A stretch of DNA of 64,000 nt from Sorangium aterium. Its GTDB lineage: Bacteria; Myxococcota_A; Polyangia; Polyangiales; Polyangiaceae. The notes under the pieces are model-generated. The model searched no databases. It was not told where the DNA came from and was given only the letters and a program-made list of their open reading frames with translations. The translations under genes and the position numbers were made by a program. The stretch lies in contig NZ_JAQNDK010000003.1 of NCBI RefSeq assembly GCF_028368935.1, positions 868,001 to 932,000 on the forward strand. Direction: 5' to 3'. Positions 29,694-37,284 of this stretch are shown here, piece by piece; the stretch's first letter is position 1; each line of letters starts with the position of its first letter.

Positions 29694-29908
29694 GGTTGGA
29701 CGGTACTCGCGCCAGCCGCGCGGCGTCAACGGGAGCGAATCGATGCAAAGTGGCCCTGGCAGTGGCAAATTGCGTTCGGGGGCGGCAATGCGATCGCCTC
29801 CTCGCGGCAGCGAGGGCTCGATCGCCTGAACACATGTATCGGTGCCACCTGGTGCTACCAAAGTGGCCGCTCCTTGCACTTTCCTGCACCGTTTCGAGTG
29901 GGTCAGGG

Positions 29909-31000
29909 ATGCTACCTACCGTGGGCAAGCCAGCGACCCATCTCCTCAGCTTCAGCCGCTTCCGGCGCCTGGCCAGGCTTCACGGCGTGCCGGCGCGCGA
30001 CGCCGAGGACGTCGCGCAGAACGCGCTGCTGCGGGGATTGGAAGTGGCGAAGCGGGTCGAGCTGAGCGGCGATCCGGCGCGCTACTTCGTCACGATCGTC
30101 CTCAACGAGGCACGGAAGCACAGGCGGAACGAGCGCCGCCGCGGAGAGGTGCTGACGCCGTTCGAGGAGCGCGATCCCCGAGACGAATGCCCCACGCCGG
30201 AGGAACTGCTGCGCTTGCGGCAGCGGGAAGAGCTGACCCGGGACTTGCTCGACCGGGTCGGCCCCAAGTACCGGGATCTCTTGGTCAAGCACGAGCTCGA
30301 GGGGACACCGCTCTCCACGATCGCTGCCGAGCTGAACGTCCCGTTGGACACAGTGAGGGCGCAGCACCGCCGGGCTTGGGAGCGACTCGATGCGGCTTTC
30401 AAGCGGTGGAGGGCCCAGCAACCCGCGCACGATAGGGACGAGCGCGCCTGCGTCCCGCTGGTGCTCGGGCTAGACCGCCGTGCGTCGTGGACGGCCTGGC
30501 TGCGCCGGCTGGGCGTGAGGATCGTCGTCCAGGTTGCGTTTGTCGTGTTGACCGGCGCGCTCCTCTCGGCGGTGCCGCCGCTGCCCAGCGCGGAATCGTG
30601 GCTGCACCCGGCGGCATTCCCCGCACCGGGGCGCGCGCCCGCACCAGACGACGTCACGGCGCAAGGCTCACGTGACAGCGCGCATTCCGCTGCCGCGCCC
30701 GCCGCGCCCGAGAGCTCGTCGCTGGCGGCAACAGGCAGTGCGCGCGCTGAGCCTGTGGCGCGCAGCACGCCCGCGCCCGCTGTGACGACAGCACCTCGTA
30801 TCTCGTCCCCGGGGAGCCCCGTGCGGCCAACTGTCACCGCACGCGAGATGCGCCTGATCAGCCAGGCCCGAAGGGCCATTGAGGACAACGACGGAGAGGG
30901 CGATCACGAGGCGCGCCAGCTGCTCGAAGCCCATGCGCGGGAGTTTCCGCGCGGTCGGCTCGCAGCGGAGCGCGAAGCGCTGCTCAGGCTCATTCGCTGA
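29909..31000 (+). CDS. ECF-type sigma factor fused to a membrane segment and C-terminal domain
   Basis: A 363-aa protein. Residues ~15-175 are a sigma-70 ECF unit: region 2 (ARDAEDVAQNALLRGLEVA) and region 4 (LEGTPLSTIAAELNVPLDTV). A transmembrane helix (VQVAFVVLTGALLSAVP, ~residue 210), a Pro/Ala/Ser-rich linker and a helical end (ARRAIEDNDGEGDHEARQLL, then REFPRGRLAAEREALLRLIR) follow. In related loci the sigma factor and a membrane protein with such an end are separate neighbouring genes, so this is a fusion. The membrane part may hold the sigma factor until release. It is divergent from the Gly-rich operon, its likely target. Confidence 0.8.
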   Translation: MLPTVGKPATHLLSFSRFRRLARLHGVPARDAEDVAQNALLRGLEVAKRVELSGDPARYFVTIVLNEARKHRRNERRRGEVLTPFEERDPRDECPTPEELLRLRQREELTRDLLDRVGPKYRDLLVKHELEGTPLSTIAAELNVPLDTVRAQHRRAWERLDAAFKRWRAQQPAHDRDERACVPLVLGLDRRASWTAWLRRLGVRIVVQVAFVVLTGALLSAVPPLPSAESWLHPAAFPAPGRAPAPDDVTAQGSRDSAHSAAAPAAPESSSLAATGSARAEPVARSTPAPAVTTAPRISSPGSPVRPTVTAREMRLISQARRAIEDNDGEGDHEARQLLEAHAREFPRGRLAAEREALLRLIR

Positions 31001-31125
31001 ATCATCGGCCGTCGATCGACGGCGAGCTGGCGGTGACGCTGGTGGTGTCTTCAGACCAGACAGCACAGGGCCGAGATCCGCCTTGCGTTCCGACAAGAAC
31101 GTTCACGTCTAGGAGACGAAACGCG

Positions 31126-32031
31126 ATGACTACGATGGAGGATGTGCTTGGTGCGATGTGGCTTATTTCGCCGCTCGGGCTCGCGATGATCGCCTGCGTC
31201 GCGATCGGCTTCGCGGTCACCGCGCGCGAAGCGCTGGGACGAGAGCGCGGGCTTCGCGAGGCGCGCGAGCACGCGCATGACGACGAGGAGGCAGCCCTCA
31301 CCGATGCGAAGGAGCAAGCCGCGGGGGAGCGGGACCGGTACCGGCGCCTTCTGGACTGTCATGTCGACGCGGCGCTCGCAGAGCTGACAGTCGCCCGCGC
31401 GCGCCCCGTCCCCTGGCCAGGAAGGGTCCTCGAGTCGTTCTGTGCGACGATGCCTTCGTGGAGGAGAAAGCTGGCCGAGAGCACGGGGTTGGAACCGAGG
31501 GAGGTGGAGCGCTTGCTGAGGAGCGAGCTCCCCATGACGCCCGGCCTCGCGCGGCAGCTGGAAGCCTTCACCGGCACGCCCGCGCGGTACTGGGAGCGCC
31601 TGTGGCGGCTACACGACGACTACCGAACGGACGCAGAGGAGACCGTCGTGATCCCAGTCGGCGAGCCCGTCACCAAGCGCGAGAGCTCGGCGCGTCCGGC
31701 GGAGTCGCCGGCCCCGAGCTCGGCGCCGCCGACTCCGCCGGCGGTGCCTCCCCGCGCGCTCGACGTTCCTCCGCCCGTGGTGCCGTCTCCCGAGCTTGCG
31801 GCCAGGAGCCCGCGGGCGAAGCTCCCGCCGCCTCCGCTGCCGCGGCTTCGGTCGCCGCTCCCTGTCCGTGCCGCGACGGGGGCGGAGCTCGCCCAGCGCG
31901 CCGCCACGCTGACGAGCTTCCCGCTACAGCGTGACGAAGGGGGTACGAGCTCCGCCAGCACGCCCGATTGGGAGGACGCAGAGCGCTCTCCGCTGAACAC
32001 GACGCTTCCGGGAGTAGGGAGCCATGGGTGA
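31126..32031 (+). CDS. Membrane-anchored HigA-like HTH protein
   Basis: A 301-aa protein. One N-terminal transmembrane helix (LISPLGLAMIACVAIGFAV), a charged coiled stretch (residues ~35-75), and a HigA/VapI-type helix-turn-helix (LAESTGLEPREVERLL, then LARQLEAFTGTPARYWERL) at ~115-165 followed by a long Pro/Ala/Ser-rich tail. No HigB-like toxin is adjacent, so it is not a normal toxin-antitoxin pair. AGGAG lies 10 bases before the ATG. Tethering a DNA-binding domain to the membrane suggests a signal-dependent regulator; its target is unknown. Confidence 0.75.
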   Translation: MTTMEDVLGAMWLISPLGLAMIACVAIGFAVTAREALGRERGLREAREHAHDDEEAALTDAKEQAAGERDRYRRLLDCHVDAALAELTVARARPVPWPGRVLESFCATMPSWRRKLAESTGLEPREVERLLRSELPMTPGLARQLEAFTGTPARYWERLWRLHDDYRTDAEETVVIPVGEPVTKRESSARPAESPAPSSAPPTPPAVPPRALDVPPPVVPSPELAARSPRAKLPPPPLPRLRSPLPVRAATGAELAQRAATLTSFPLQRDEGGTSSASTPDWEDAERSPLNTTLPGVGSHG

Positions 32032-32086
32032 GCGCAGCCGTGCCTCGCATTCATCATAGGGTGCGATTTCGCAAGGGGGTAGAATC

Positions 32087-32647
32087 ATGGATTGTCCGGA
32101 TAAAGGAAAGCGCGCTGCGGCGTACGCGCGCTTGTTTTGCCCGATGCTGGTTCGTGCGGTGTTGCTCTGGTTGGAGAGGATGGGGGTCCCACAGCGCCAT
32201 CGTGGCGACGTCGCGGGCCAGGTCTGGCTTAACGCCTGCGAGAGCTGGCCCAGGTTCGATCCGAAACGCGGCAGGCCGGAGCGCTGGTTGAACGCGATCA
32301 CCGTACACGTTGCCTCCCACTACCACGAGCGTGCGCGAAAGCGCAGGGAGGAATTGGTCAGTTCGATCGAGGTGCTTGATCCAGCGCCGGATGCTGCTTC
32401 TGTGATGGAGTCCGACAACGTCCGGGCCAGCACCATGGATGCAGTGAATGAGCTCGATCCGGGGCTGCGACTCGTTCTCGTGGCACACGATCTGGGCGGA
32501 GTTTCGATGGCCCAGATCGCCCAAGATGCAGGGCTGCCCGTCTCGACGCTTTGCAGGCGACGCGCACGGGCCATCGGTGAGCTGCGTAATATCCTTATGC
32601 TTCGGGAAGCCGGCGAGATCTCTTCGCGGGGAGTGGGACTGCAATGA
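32087..32647 (+). CDS. Sigma-70 family (ECF-like) RNA polymerase sigma factor
   Basis: A 186-aa protein with region 2 (RHRGDVAGQVWLNACESWPRF, then PERWLNAITVHVASHY) and region 4 (GVSMAQIAQDAGLPVSTLCR). The size is standard for ECF factors. No anti-sigma is recognisable; the next gene is a 70-aa protein that overlaps its stop by 4 bp. The less GC-rich codon use compared with the left chromosome suggests it arrived with the element. Confidence 0.85.
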   Translation: MDCPDKGKRAAAYARLFCPMLVRAVLLWLERMGVPQRHRGDVAGQVWLNACESWPRFDPKRGRPERWLNAITVHVASHYHERARKRREELVSSIEVLDPAPDAASVMESDNVRASTMDAVNELDPGLRLVLVAHDLGGVSMAQIAQDAGLPVSTLCRRRARAIGELRNILMLREAGEISSRGVGLQ

Positions 32648-32856
32648 GCGTCAAGGGCCTGGTTGTTCACTTCCGGCGCGACCTGGATGACGACGAGGCG
32701 GAGCGAATGATCGACGCTCTGATGATGCTGAAGGGCGTCGCCAAGGTATCATCTGTCAAGGCCGGTTACGAAGACGAACTGAACCGGCAGCGGGTCAAGC
32801 GAGAACTGCTAAGCAAGATTGATGGGCTTCTGAGGGATGACGAGACCCCGATCTAG
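32644..32856 (+). CDS. 70-aa unknown protein coupled to the sigma factor
   Basis: Starts at the ATG overlapping the sigma stop (ATGA). The sequence begins MSVKGLVVHFRRDLDDDEAE and continues as one or two amphipathic helices (RMIDALMMLKGVAKVSSV; RVKRELLSKIDGLL). It resembles small conserved proteins of phage and plasmid regions with the same 'VKGLVVHF' opening (recollection, not checked). Coupling to a sigma gene allows a role as its regulator, but there is no direct sign of this. Confidence 0.65.
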   Translation: MSVKGLVVHFRRDLDDDEAERMIDALMMLKGVAKVSSVKAGYEDELNRQRVKRELLSKIDGLLRDDETPI

Positions 32857-34490
32857 CTGCCGACGAACCCGCGTCGTCGTGGTGTCGACGCAAAAGGCCC
32901 GCGGTGCCAGCATCGGGCCGCGCTCGCGGGCGACGCTGGCGCCCGGACGACGTCGTGCCGCTCCAGGCGTGCGCCTCTGATCACGATGCGCGAGCCGAGC
33001 GCGGCGAGTCGGCATCGTGTGGGCTCTACGCGCACATGCAAGGGGTCGCGCTGGATTCCATTCCCACAAGAGATGGTGTTCACCGTGCGCAGTTGAAGCC
33101 GAGCGGACGCGAGGGAGCTCGGCGAGCCTGCGACGTCGGCCGGCAGCCCCATGTTCTCGTACACGATCGACGGGTGCAGGGCCCCAACGTTGGCGCCCGC
33201 GTTCAGCGTCGCCATGCGCGGCCCGGATCGGCGCGCGTGGACGTCCGCGCGCGAGGCGCCCTGGGAGACATTTTCTCGGGAAACAGTCGGAGGCGCCAAG
33301 CTGGCCGATCGCGCGCCATCGTCCGGTATGCCCGGTCTGACGTGAAGCGCCGCCGCTGGCGCTTGGCCTCGCGCCCGTGACGGGCGCGGGGAGCGTGGGC
33401 GGCGTCACGGACGCGCGCGCCGACCGCCGCGACGCCGGCCCGCTGGCGTGGCGATGACGCCGTCCGTGCGCCAGCGTTGTCCGCCTGCCCGGCCCGGCGT
33501 GGCGCCGTGGGCAGGACGGCGCTCGATGGCGTCGGCGGAGTGTTGGCGACCACGCGGCTGGAACTGCACGACGTCGCCCATGCGTGGCCGTGCCGCGCGC
33601 GGGCGGCTCGTCGGAGCGCGCCGTGGGGCAGGTCGCGGTCACCGCACGCTGACGGCCGAACGCCTGGGGCTGCGCACGATGCCGCCCGTGCAGCAGCGTC
33701 GCTCGCCAGCGCGGCCCGACGACCGCGCGTCTGGAGTCGCCGAGAGCGCGAGGGTAGCTGCTCCTGCCATATACAAACCTCCGTTGTTGTGGTGTTTCGG
33801 GTTCGGGACGGAGCCTGAACGAGAGCCCGTGAGGAGGCCCGAAATGGTAATTCTGACGATCCGGTATCTCGTCGCGAGTTACCGGGATCTGGTCAGGTGT
33901 GGAAACCGCTCTGGTGACGCGCAGTTAGACCGCTTCGAGGGAGCTCCCGAGGGGCCAATTTGGGGGGGGCGCGAAGGGGTCGATTTGGTAATTTTGCGCG
34001 GGGTCGGCTGAGGGGCTCCGGCGAGCCGCCCACCTCCGTTTTGTTGCGTACGTCTTCCACAGGGCGGCGCGCGACGGGCACGACCGCGGGGCGGCCTGAC
34101 GCGGGGCGAGAACTCGGCGCACGGGGCCGCGGAGCTCGTCCAGGCGGGAGGCTGGCGCACGCGCAAGGCGGAGCTCGCGCAGGTGGATGCCAGCGCGGCT
34201 CGCGACCGCGGCGCCGGGCGAGCTGGCCCCCGCTCGACGGCCGGGCCGTGGGATCGCCGGGAGAGTCACCCAGCACACCGAGGTCACGTGATCGGGCCCC
34301 AGCGAATGCCAGTCAGGTCACGGTGCCACGTGAGAACCGGCGTCCTCTTGGTCGCACGCTACATCAGTCTTTAATGCCGTCGCCCTCGCCAGGAGCCGAC
34401 TCTTGTACTGTGCTTTAACGCTCTTTAAAGTTGAACGGAAAATGAAGGCTTCGCTCTGGCAGGTTTGTGGTTCGGTGCTTTTGTAGACGC
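32857..34490. other. 1.6-kb gene-poor, degenerate region
   Basis: Only shadow frames. Versions of the phrase GACGACGTCGTGCCGCTCCA recur near 32950, 33565, and also 22597 and 35078, so it is decayed repetitive DNA. The segment near 33860-34010 has AT-richer patches (GTCGATTTGGTAATTTTG) that could be an IS end. No gene can be supported. Confidence 0.4.
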
Positions 34491-34976
34491 ATGAGCTCGC
34501 GGCGCTGGTACGAGCTCGCGTGCGGAGTTGTCCGCGCGCCGAGCCACGTCCTGGAAGAGTGTTTCCAGATGAACAAGCAGACCCGGTGCCACCTGCGCGC
34601 GATCGCACGGCTGCACCCCGAGATCGGCAACCTGTGTGATCAGCTTGAAGCGCCCTGGAACGCCGTGCGAAGGATCGCGCACGCGCCGGGGGCGGCGGAG
34701 CAGTGGGAGCGCGCGGCGCAGGTGCTCGGTGAGCTCGTGGAGAAGCGCCGGGCGACGGCGCCGCGCCGGTCGAGGCTGGAGGCTGTGCGCCTGGAGGCGC
34801 TGAAGCGAATGGGACCGCCGATGGAGGGGGGAGGAAAACTTGAAAGCAGCCTGCGAGCTGCGTGGGAGGCGGCGGAGCGCGGGACGCCCGCGGTCCCAAG
34901 CCCACGTCCGGGCGATCGGCATGCTCGTCTGCGGTGCAGCACTGCCCGGCGGGAAGCGCGCCAGTCGAGCACATGA
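34491..34976 (+). CDS. Possible hypothetical protein, weak
   Basis: A 161-aa frame starting MSSRRWYELACGVVRAPSHV. Residues ~30-85 look like a folded helical unit (RAIARLHPEIGNLCDQLEAP, then WNAVRRIAHAPGAAEQWERA); the last ~30 residues become Arg/Pro-rich and resemble random translation, so the true 3' end may be lost. No ribosome site is seen. The family is not recognised. It could be a degenerate gene within the repetitive region. Confidence 0.35.
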   Translation: MSSRRWYELACGVVRAPSHVLEECFQMNKQTRCHLRAIARLHPEIGNLCDQLEAPWNAVRRIAHAPGAAEQWERAAQVLGELVEKRRATAPRRSRLEAVRLEALKRMGPPMEGGGKLESSLRAAWEAAERGTPAVPSPRPGDRHARLRCSTARREARQSST

Positions 34977-35895
34977 AGCGGCGTCGCGTTGGACTTTCGC
35001 CACATACATCTCCCGTGCGTGCCTATCGCGCCTGCTGGCCGATCTTGTTCAGGGAGCGGGCGACGCTGGCGCACGGATGACGTCGTGCAGCTCCAGGTGC
35101 GTCAACGAGTGCTGTCACGGCGCTGGTATAGCGCCGCGCTCCTGAGGCAGACCTACGCCCGTCCCGCAACCGGCGAGGGACGAGCCGTGCTGATAATTTT
35201 CAAGAGGAGAAGGTAATGCTTCTCGGCCCAGGGTGGAGGACGGCGCTGCCTGGGGGGTTTTGTGCTCAGGCCGAAATTGAGTGATAAATCTGAAAGGCCA
35301 TCCGGAATGCATGCCCTTGGGGCCTCCGGGTAGCTCAGCGCTCCCCGGCGACGCCTCTGCGCGACAGAGCCACGTCGCTGAGGGTGAGATGCGGCCGGCT
35401 GCGCTCCTCGCCATCAAAGAGCCGGATCGACGAACGCGCCGGCACCATCAACGAGAGCGCTCGATAACAGCCGTCCTGGCTCCGGACTTGCAGCGACGGG
35501 CGAGGAGCGCCTCCGCCGGGGCTCCTGGCTCGGTGTGGCACACTCGGAGCCCTTGTCCGGGTCCGGCATGGCTGTGCGACTCCGTCCGGAATACGCACCG
35601 CGAGCGCGGAGCAGCCGCGGCGTGGACGCCGGCGAGCTCGTAGCCGTCGATGTCTACCTGGGCCGAACTCGGGCCCGTCGCCGGCGACGAGGAGCACGGG
35701 TGCGAGCTTGACCAGGCCGACGGCGGCGCTCGGCCTCGACCCGGTGGACATCGACGCGGCCCCTCCGCCATCGACCAGTTGGACATCGACGGCCCCGAGC
35801 TCGCTGGCATCAACCTCGACCCCGCGGCCGCTCCTCCGCATGACGCCTCCTTAAGCGAGCGGCAGCCCCTTGCGGGCTACAGCCGGCCTCCCATG
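34977..35895. other. Degenerate region with the right end of a transposon
   Basis: 35167-35469 matches 56820-57123, the right end of the Mu/Tn7-like transposon; examples are GTGCTGATAATTTTCAAGAG against GTGCTGGTAATTTTCGGGAG, and the end GATAACA against AGTAACA. So a solo transposon end remains here. Minus-strand frames around 35640-35840 carry the recurrent VEVDASELGAVDV phrase. No gene. Confidence 0.5.
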
Positions 35896-36045
35896 TCAGC
35901 GACGGCGCCGAATGCCGAGGACGACCGCGGCGCCCATGCCGACGAGCACGAGCAGGGCCACGCCGACCCATGCCCAATCCCAGGGATCCGAGCTAAAGGA
36001 GACGGCCACCGCGCCGCACCCGGGAGACCACGCTCTTCCTTTCAT
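35896..36045 (-). CDS. 49-aa tail-anchored mini-protein (MYXO-CTERM-like), copy 2
   Basis: A homologue of the product at 25110: SPGCGAVAVSFSSDPWDWAW, helix VGVALLVLVGMGAAVVLG and terminal IRRRR. Between the copies the Cys, the SFSSDP phrase, the helix and the Arg cluster are kept while neighbouring DNA has diverged. Start taken at the MKGRAW methionine; a longer frame runs to 36129. Upstream (36046-36130) again shows the RRGPHLPADRR phrase of copy 1, so the whole block is duplicated. Function unknown. Confidence 0.45.
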   Translation of the reverse strand: MKGRAWSPGCGAVAVSFSSDPWDWAWVGVALLVLVGMGAAVVLGIRRRR

Positions 36046-36805
36046 CAGGCGGCGCATCCCCTCATAAACAGCCCCCTCCGGTCCGCTGGCAGGTGCGGAC
36101 CCCGCCGCGGTGCTCCTCGACACCACCACCCCGCCATCTGCTCGGGCGCCGTGTAAGCTAGCGTGAACGCGAGCTCGTCGGCGTCCAGCGCCGCGACGTG
36201 GCCGAGCTCGACCAGGTGGACGGCCACGGCCCCGAGCTCGCCGGCGCTAAGCGCCGGTGTCCAGCCACCAGCGCCCGACGTCGCCCTCGACCCGTACGGC
36301 CGCCCCGAGCCCGCCGCCGCGCCCCTTGCGGACGTGCTCCCGATCGATGCGGAGCGCCGGCAGGGACCAGAACGCCGATCCCGAGCTCGATCAGGTGGAC
36401 GTCGACGCCAGCGACGGCCCGAGCTCGGCCAGGTGGACGTCGACGCCAGCGACGGCCCGAGCTCGGCCAGGTGGACGGCGCCCGCGCCGAGCCCGCCGCC
36501 GTCCACGTCGACGCCGCGGTCGCTCCGCCCTCGACCCGCGCGTGGGGGAACCGGGGTTTGCGCACAGAGGCGAGGTCGCGCCGCTCGAAGGTGCGCGGCC
36601 GTCAGGGCGTCGTCACCGCGGCATACACTCGGCGCCGCGACGTGCCGCGCTCGCACTGAACGATTCCGCACCGCCGGTGTCGCGTAGCTCCAAGCGTAGC
36701 GGCGGGACGCGTTCGCGCGGTGGGCCGCCTGGTCCTCCGAGCGACACCCGGACCTGCGGACCACGCGGCGCACTGCAGAACCACTTGACACCTGCACAGA
36801 GAAAT
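36046..36805. other. Degenerate repetitive region upstream of the caspase/TIR operon
   Basis: Minus-strand frames read GELGAVAVHLVELGHVAALD and similar, the same recurrent phrase as at 10975, 22081 and 35640. It includes the 38-bp tandem repeat at 36393. I see no gene; the last part should hold the operon promoter. Confidence 0.4.
36393..36468. repeat. 38-bp tandem repeat, two perfect copies
   Basis: The unit AGGTGGACGTCGACGCCAGC continues with GACGGCCCGAGCTCGGCC. It occurs at 36393-36430 and 36431-36468 without mismatch, and a third copy breaks off after AGGTGGACG. Confidence 0.9.
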
Positions 36806-36831
36806 GACACTGGGACATTTGTCCCAGTGTC
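36785..36831 (+). promoter_or_regulatory. Candidate promoter/operator of the caspase-TIR operon
   Basis: TTGACA at 36785-36790 is a perfect -35 hexamer. A perfect 12-bp inverted repeat, GACACTGGGACA (36806-36817) and TGTCCCAGTGTC (36820-36831) with a 2-bp spacer, lies where the -10 and transcript start would be, and a further GGGACA half-site is at 36835. It ends 22 bp before the first ATG. A dimeric repressor site is likely; no good -10 is visible. Confidence 0.55.
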
Positions 36832-36853
36832 TCCGGGACAAAGCGGAGGAATC

Positions 36854-37069
36854 ATGGCTTCTCGCGGACGACCGCATCACGAAATCACCGCCCCTAGCCC
36901 CGCCAAACCGCGTATTGACGGAGGGGGCGGCGGACTTTCGCCTGAGAGCCCGTTCTCCAGAAACGCGATTCCGGTCAACCCATCTCCGCCACCGGCTTCG
37001 CCGAATACGGGCGGCTCGGGTGGCAGCACGCCGCAAACGACTCCCGGCGGCGGATCGTCGAAAAAGTAG
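36854..37069 (+). CDS. Gly/Pro-rich mini-protein A, first gene of the caspase-TIR operon
   Basis: A 71-aa disordered-looking protein: charged start (MASRGRPHHEITAPSPAKPR), a Gly-rich turn, SPESPFSRNAIPVNPSPPPA, and the end GGGSSKK. GGAGGA lies 6 bases upstream of the ATG. It is a paralogue of the next gene (shared order 'Gly run - L-x-x-(S)NPF/SPF - P-V-x-PSP - TPQxTP - GGG - SKK'). No signal peptide or membrane segment. Placed directly before a membrane protein, a caspase and a TIR gene, it could be a substrate or adaptor; this is inference. Confidence 0.6.
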   Translation: MASRGRPHHEITAPSPAKPRIDGGGGGLSPESPFSRNAIPVNPSPPPASPNTGGSGGSTPQTTPGGGSSKK

Positions 37070-37085
37070 TGATGGAGGACGAACC

Positions 37086-37283
37086 ATGGAATCGAAGGAT
37101 CAGTCGAACTCGGGCTCACGGGTCAAGACCGATAAGGGTGCAGGGGGAGGACTCACGACGAGTAATCCCTTTTCGCATGGCGCCACTCCCGTGAGTCCCT
37201 CGCCTTCGCCGCCGAACAGCGGCGCCACTCCGCAATCGACGCCTTCGGGAGGTGGCGCTGGCTCCTCCGGCTCCAAGAAGTAG
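37086..37283 (+). CDS. Gly/Pro-rich mini-protein B
   Basis: A 65-aa paralogue of mini-protein A: GAGGGLTTSNPFSHGATPVS followed by PSPSPPNSGATPQSTPSGGG and the same SKK end. GGAGG precedes the ATG at a normal distance. The spacing of 16 bp from A, and of 1 bp to the following membrane-protein gene, places it firmly in the operon. Retention of two copies with the same motif order suggests that sequence, not just composition, is under selection. Confidence 0.6.
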   Translation: MESKDQSNSGSRVKTDKGAGGGLTTSNPFSHGATPVSPSPSPPNSGATPQSTPSGGGAGSSGSKK

Positions 37284-37284
37284 T

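Noticed and set aside
31126-32031. Toxin-antitoxin pair with the HigA-like protein
   Set aside because: No small RelE/HigB-like gene adjoins it; the neighbours are sigma factors.
32857-34440. Several long frames in the gene-poor region
   Set aside because: All are Arg/Ala/Pro-rich, mutually overlapping and without motifs or ribosome sites, as expected from high-GC non-coding DNA.
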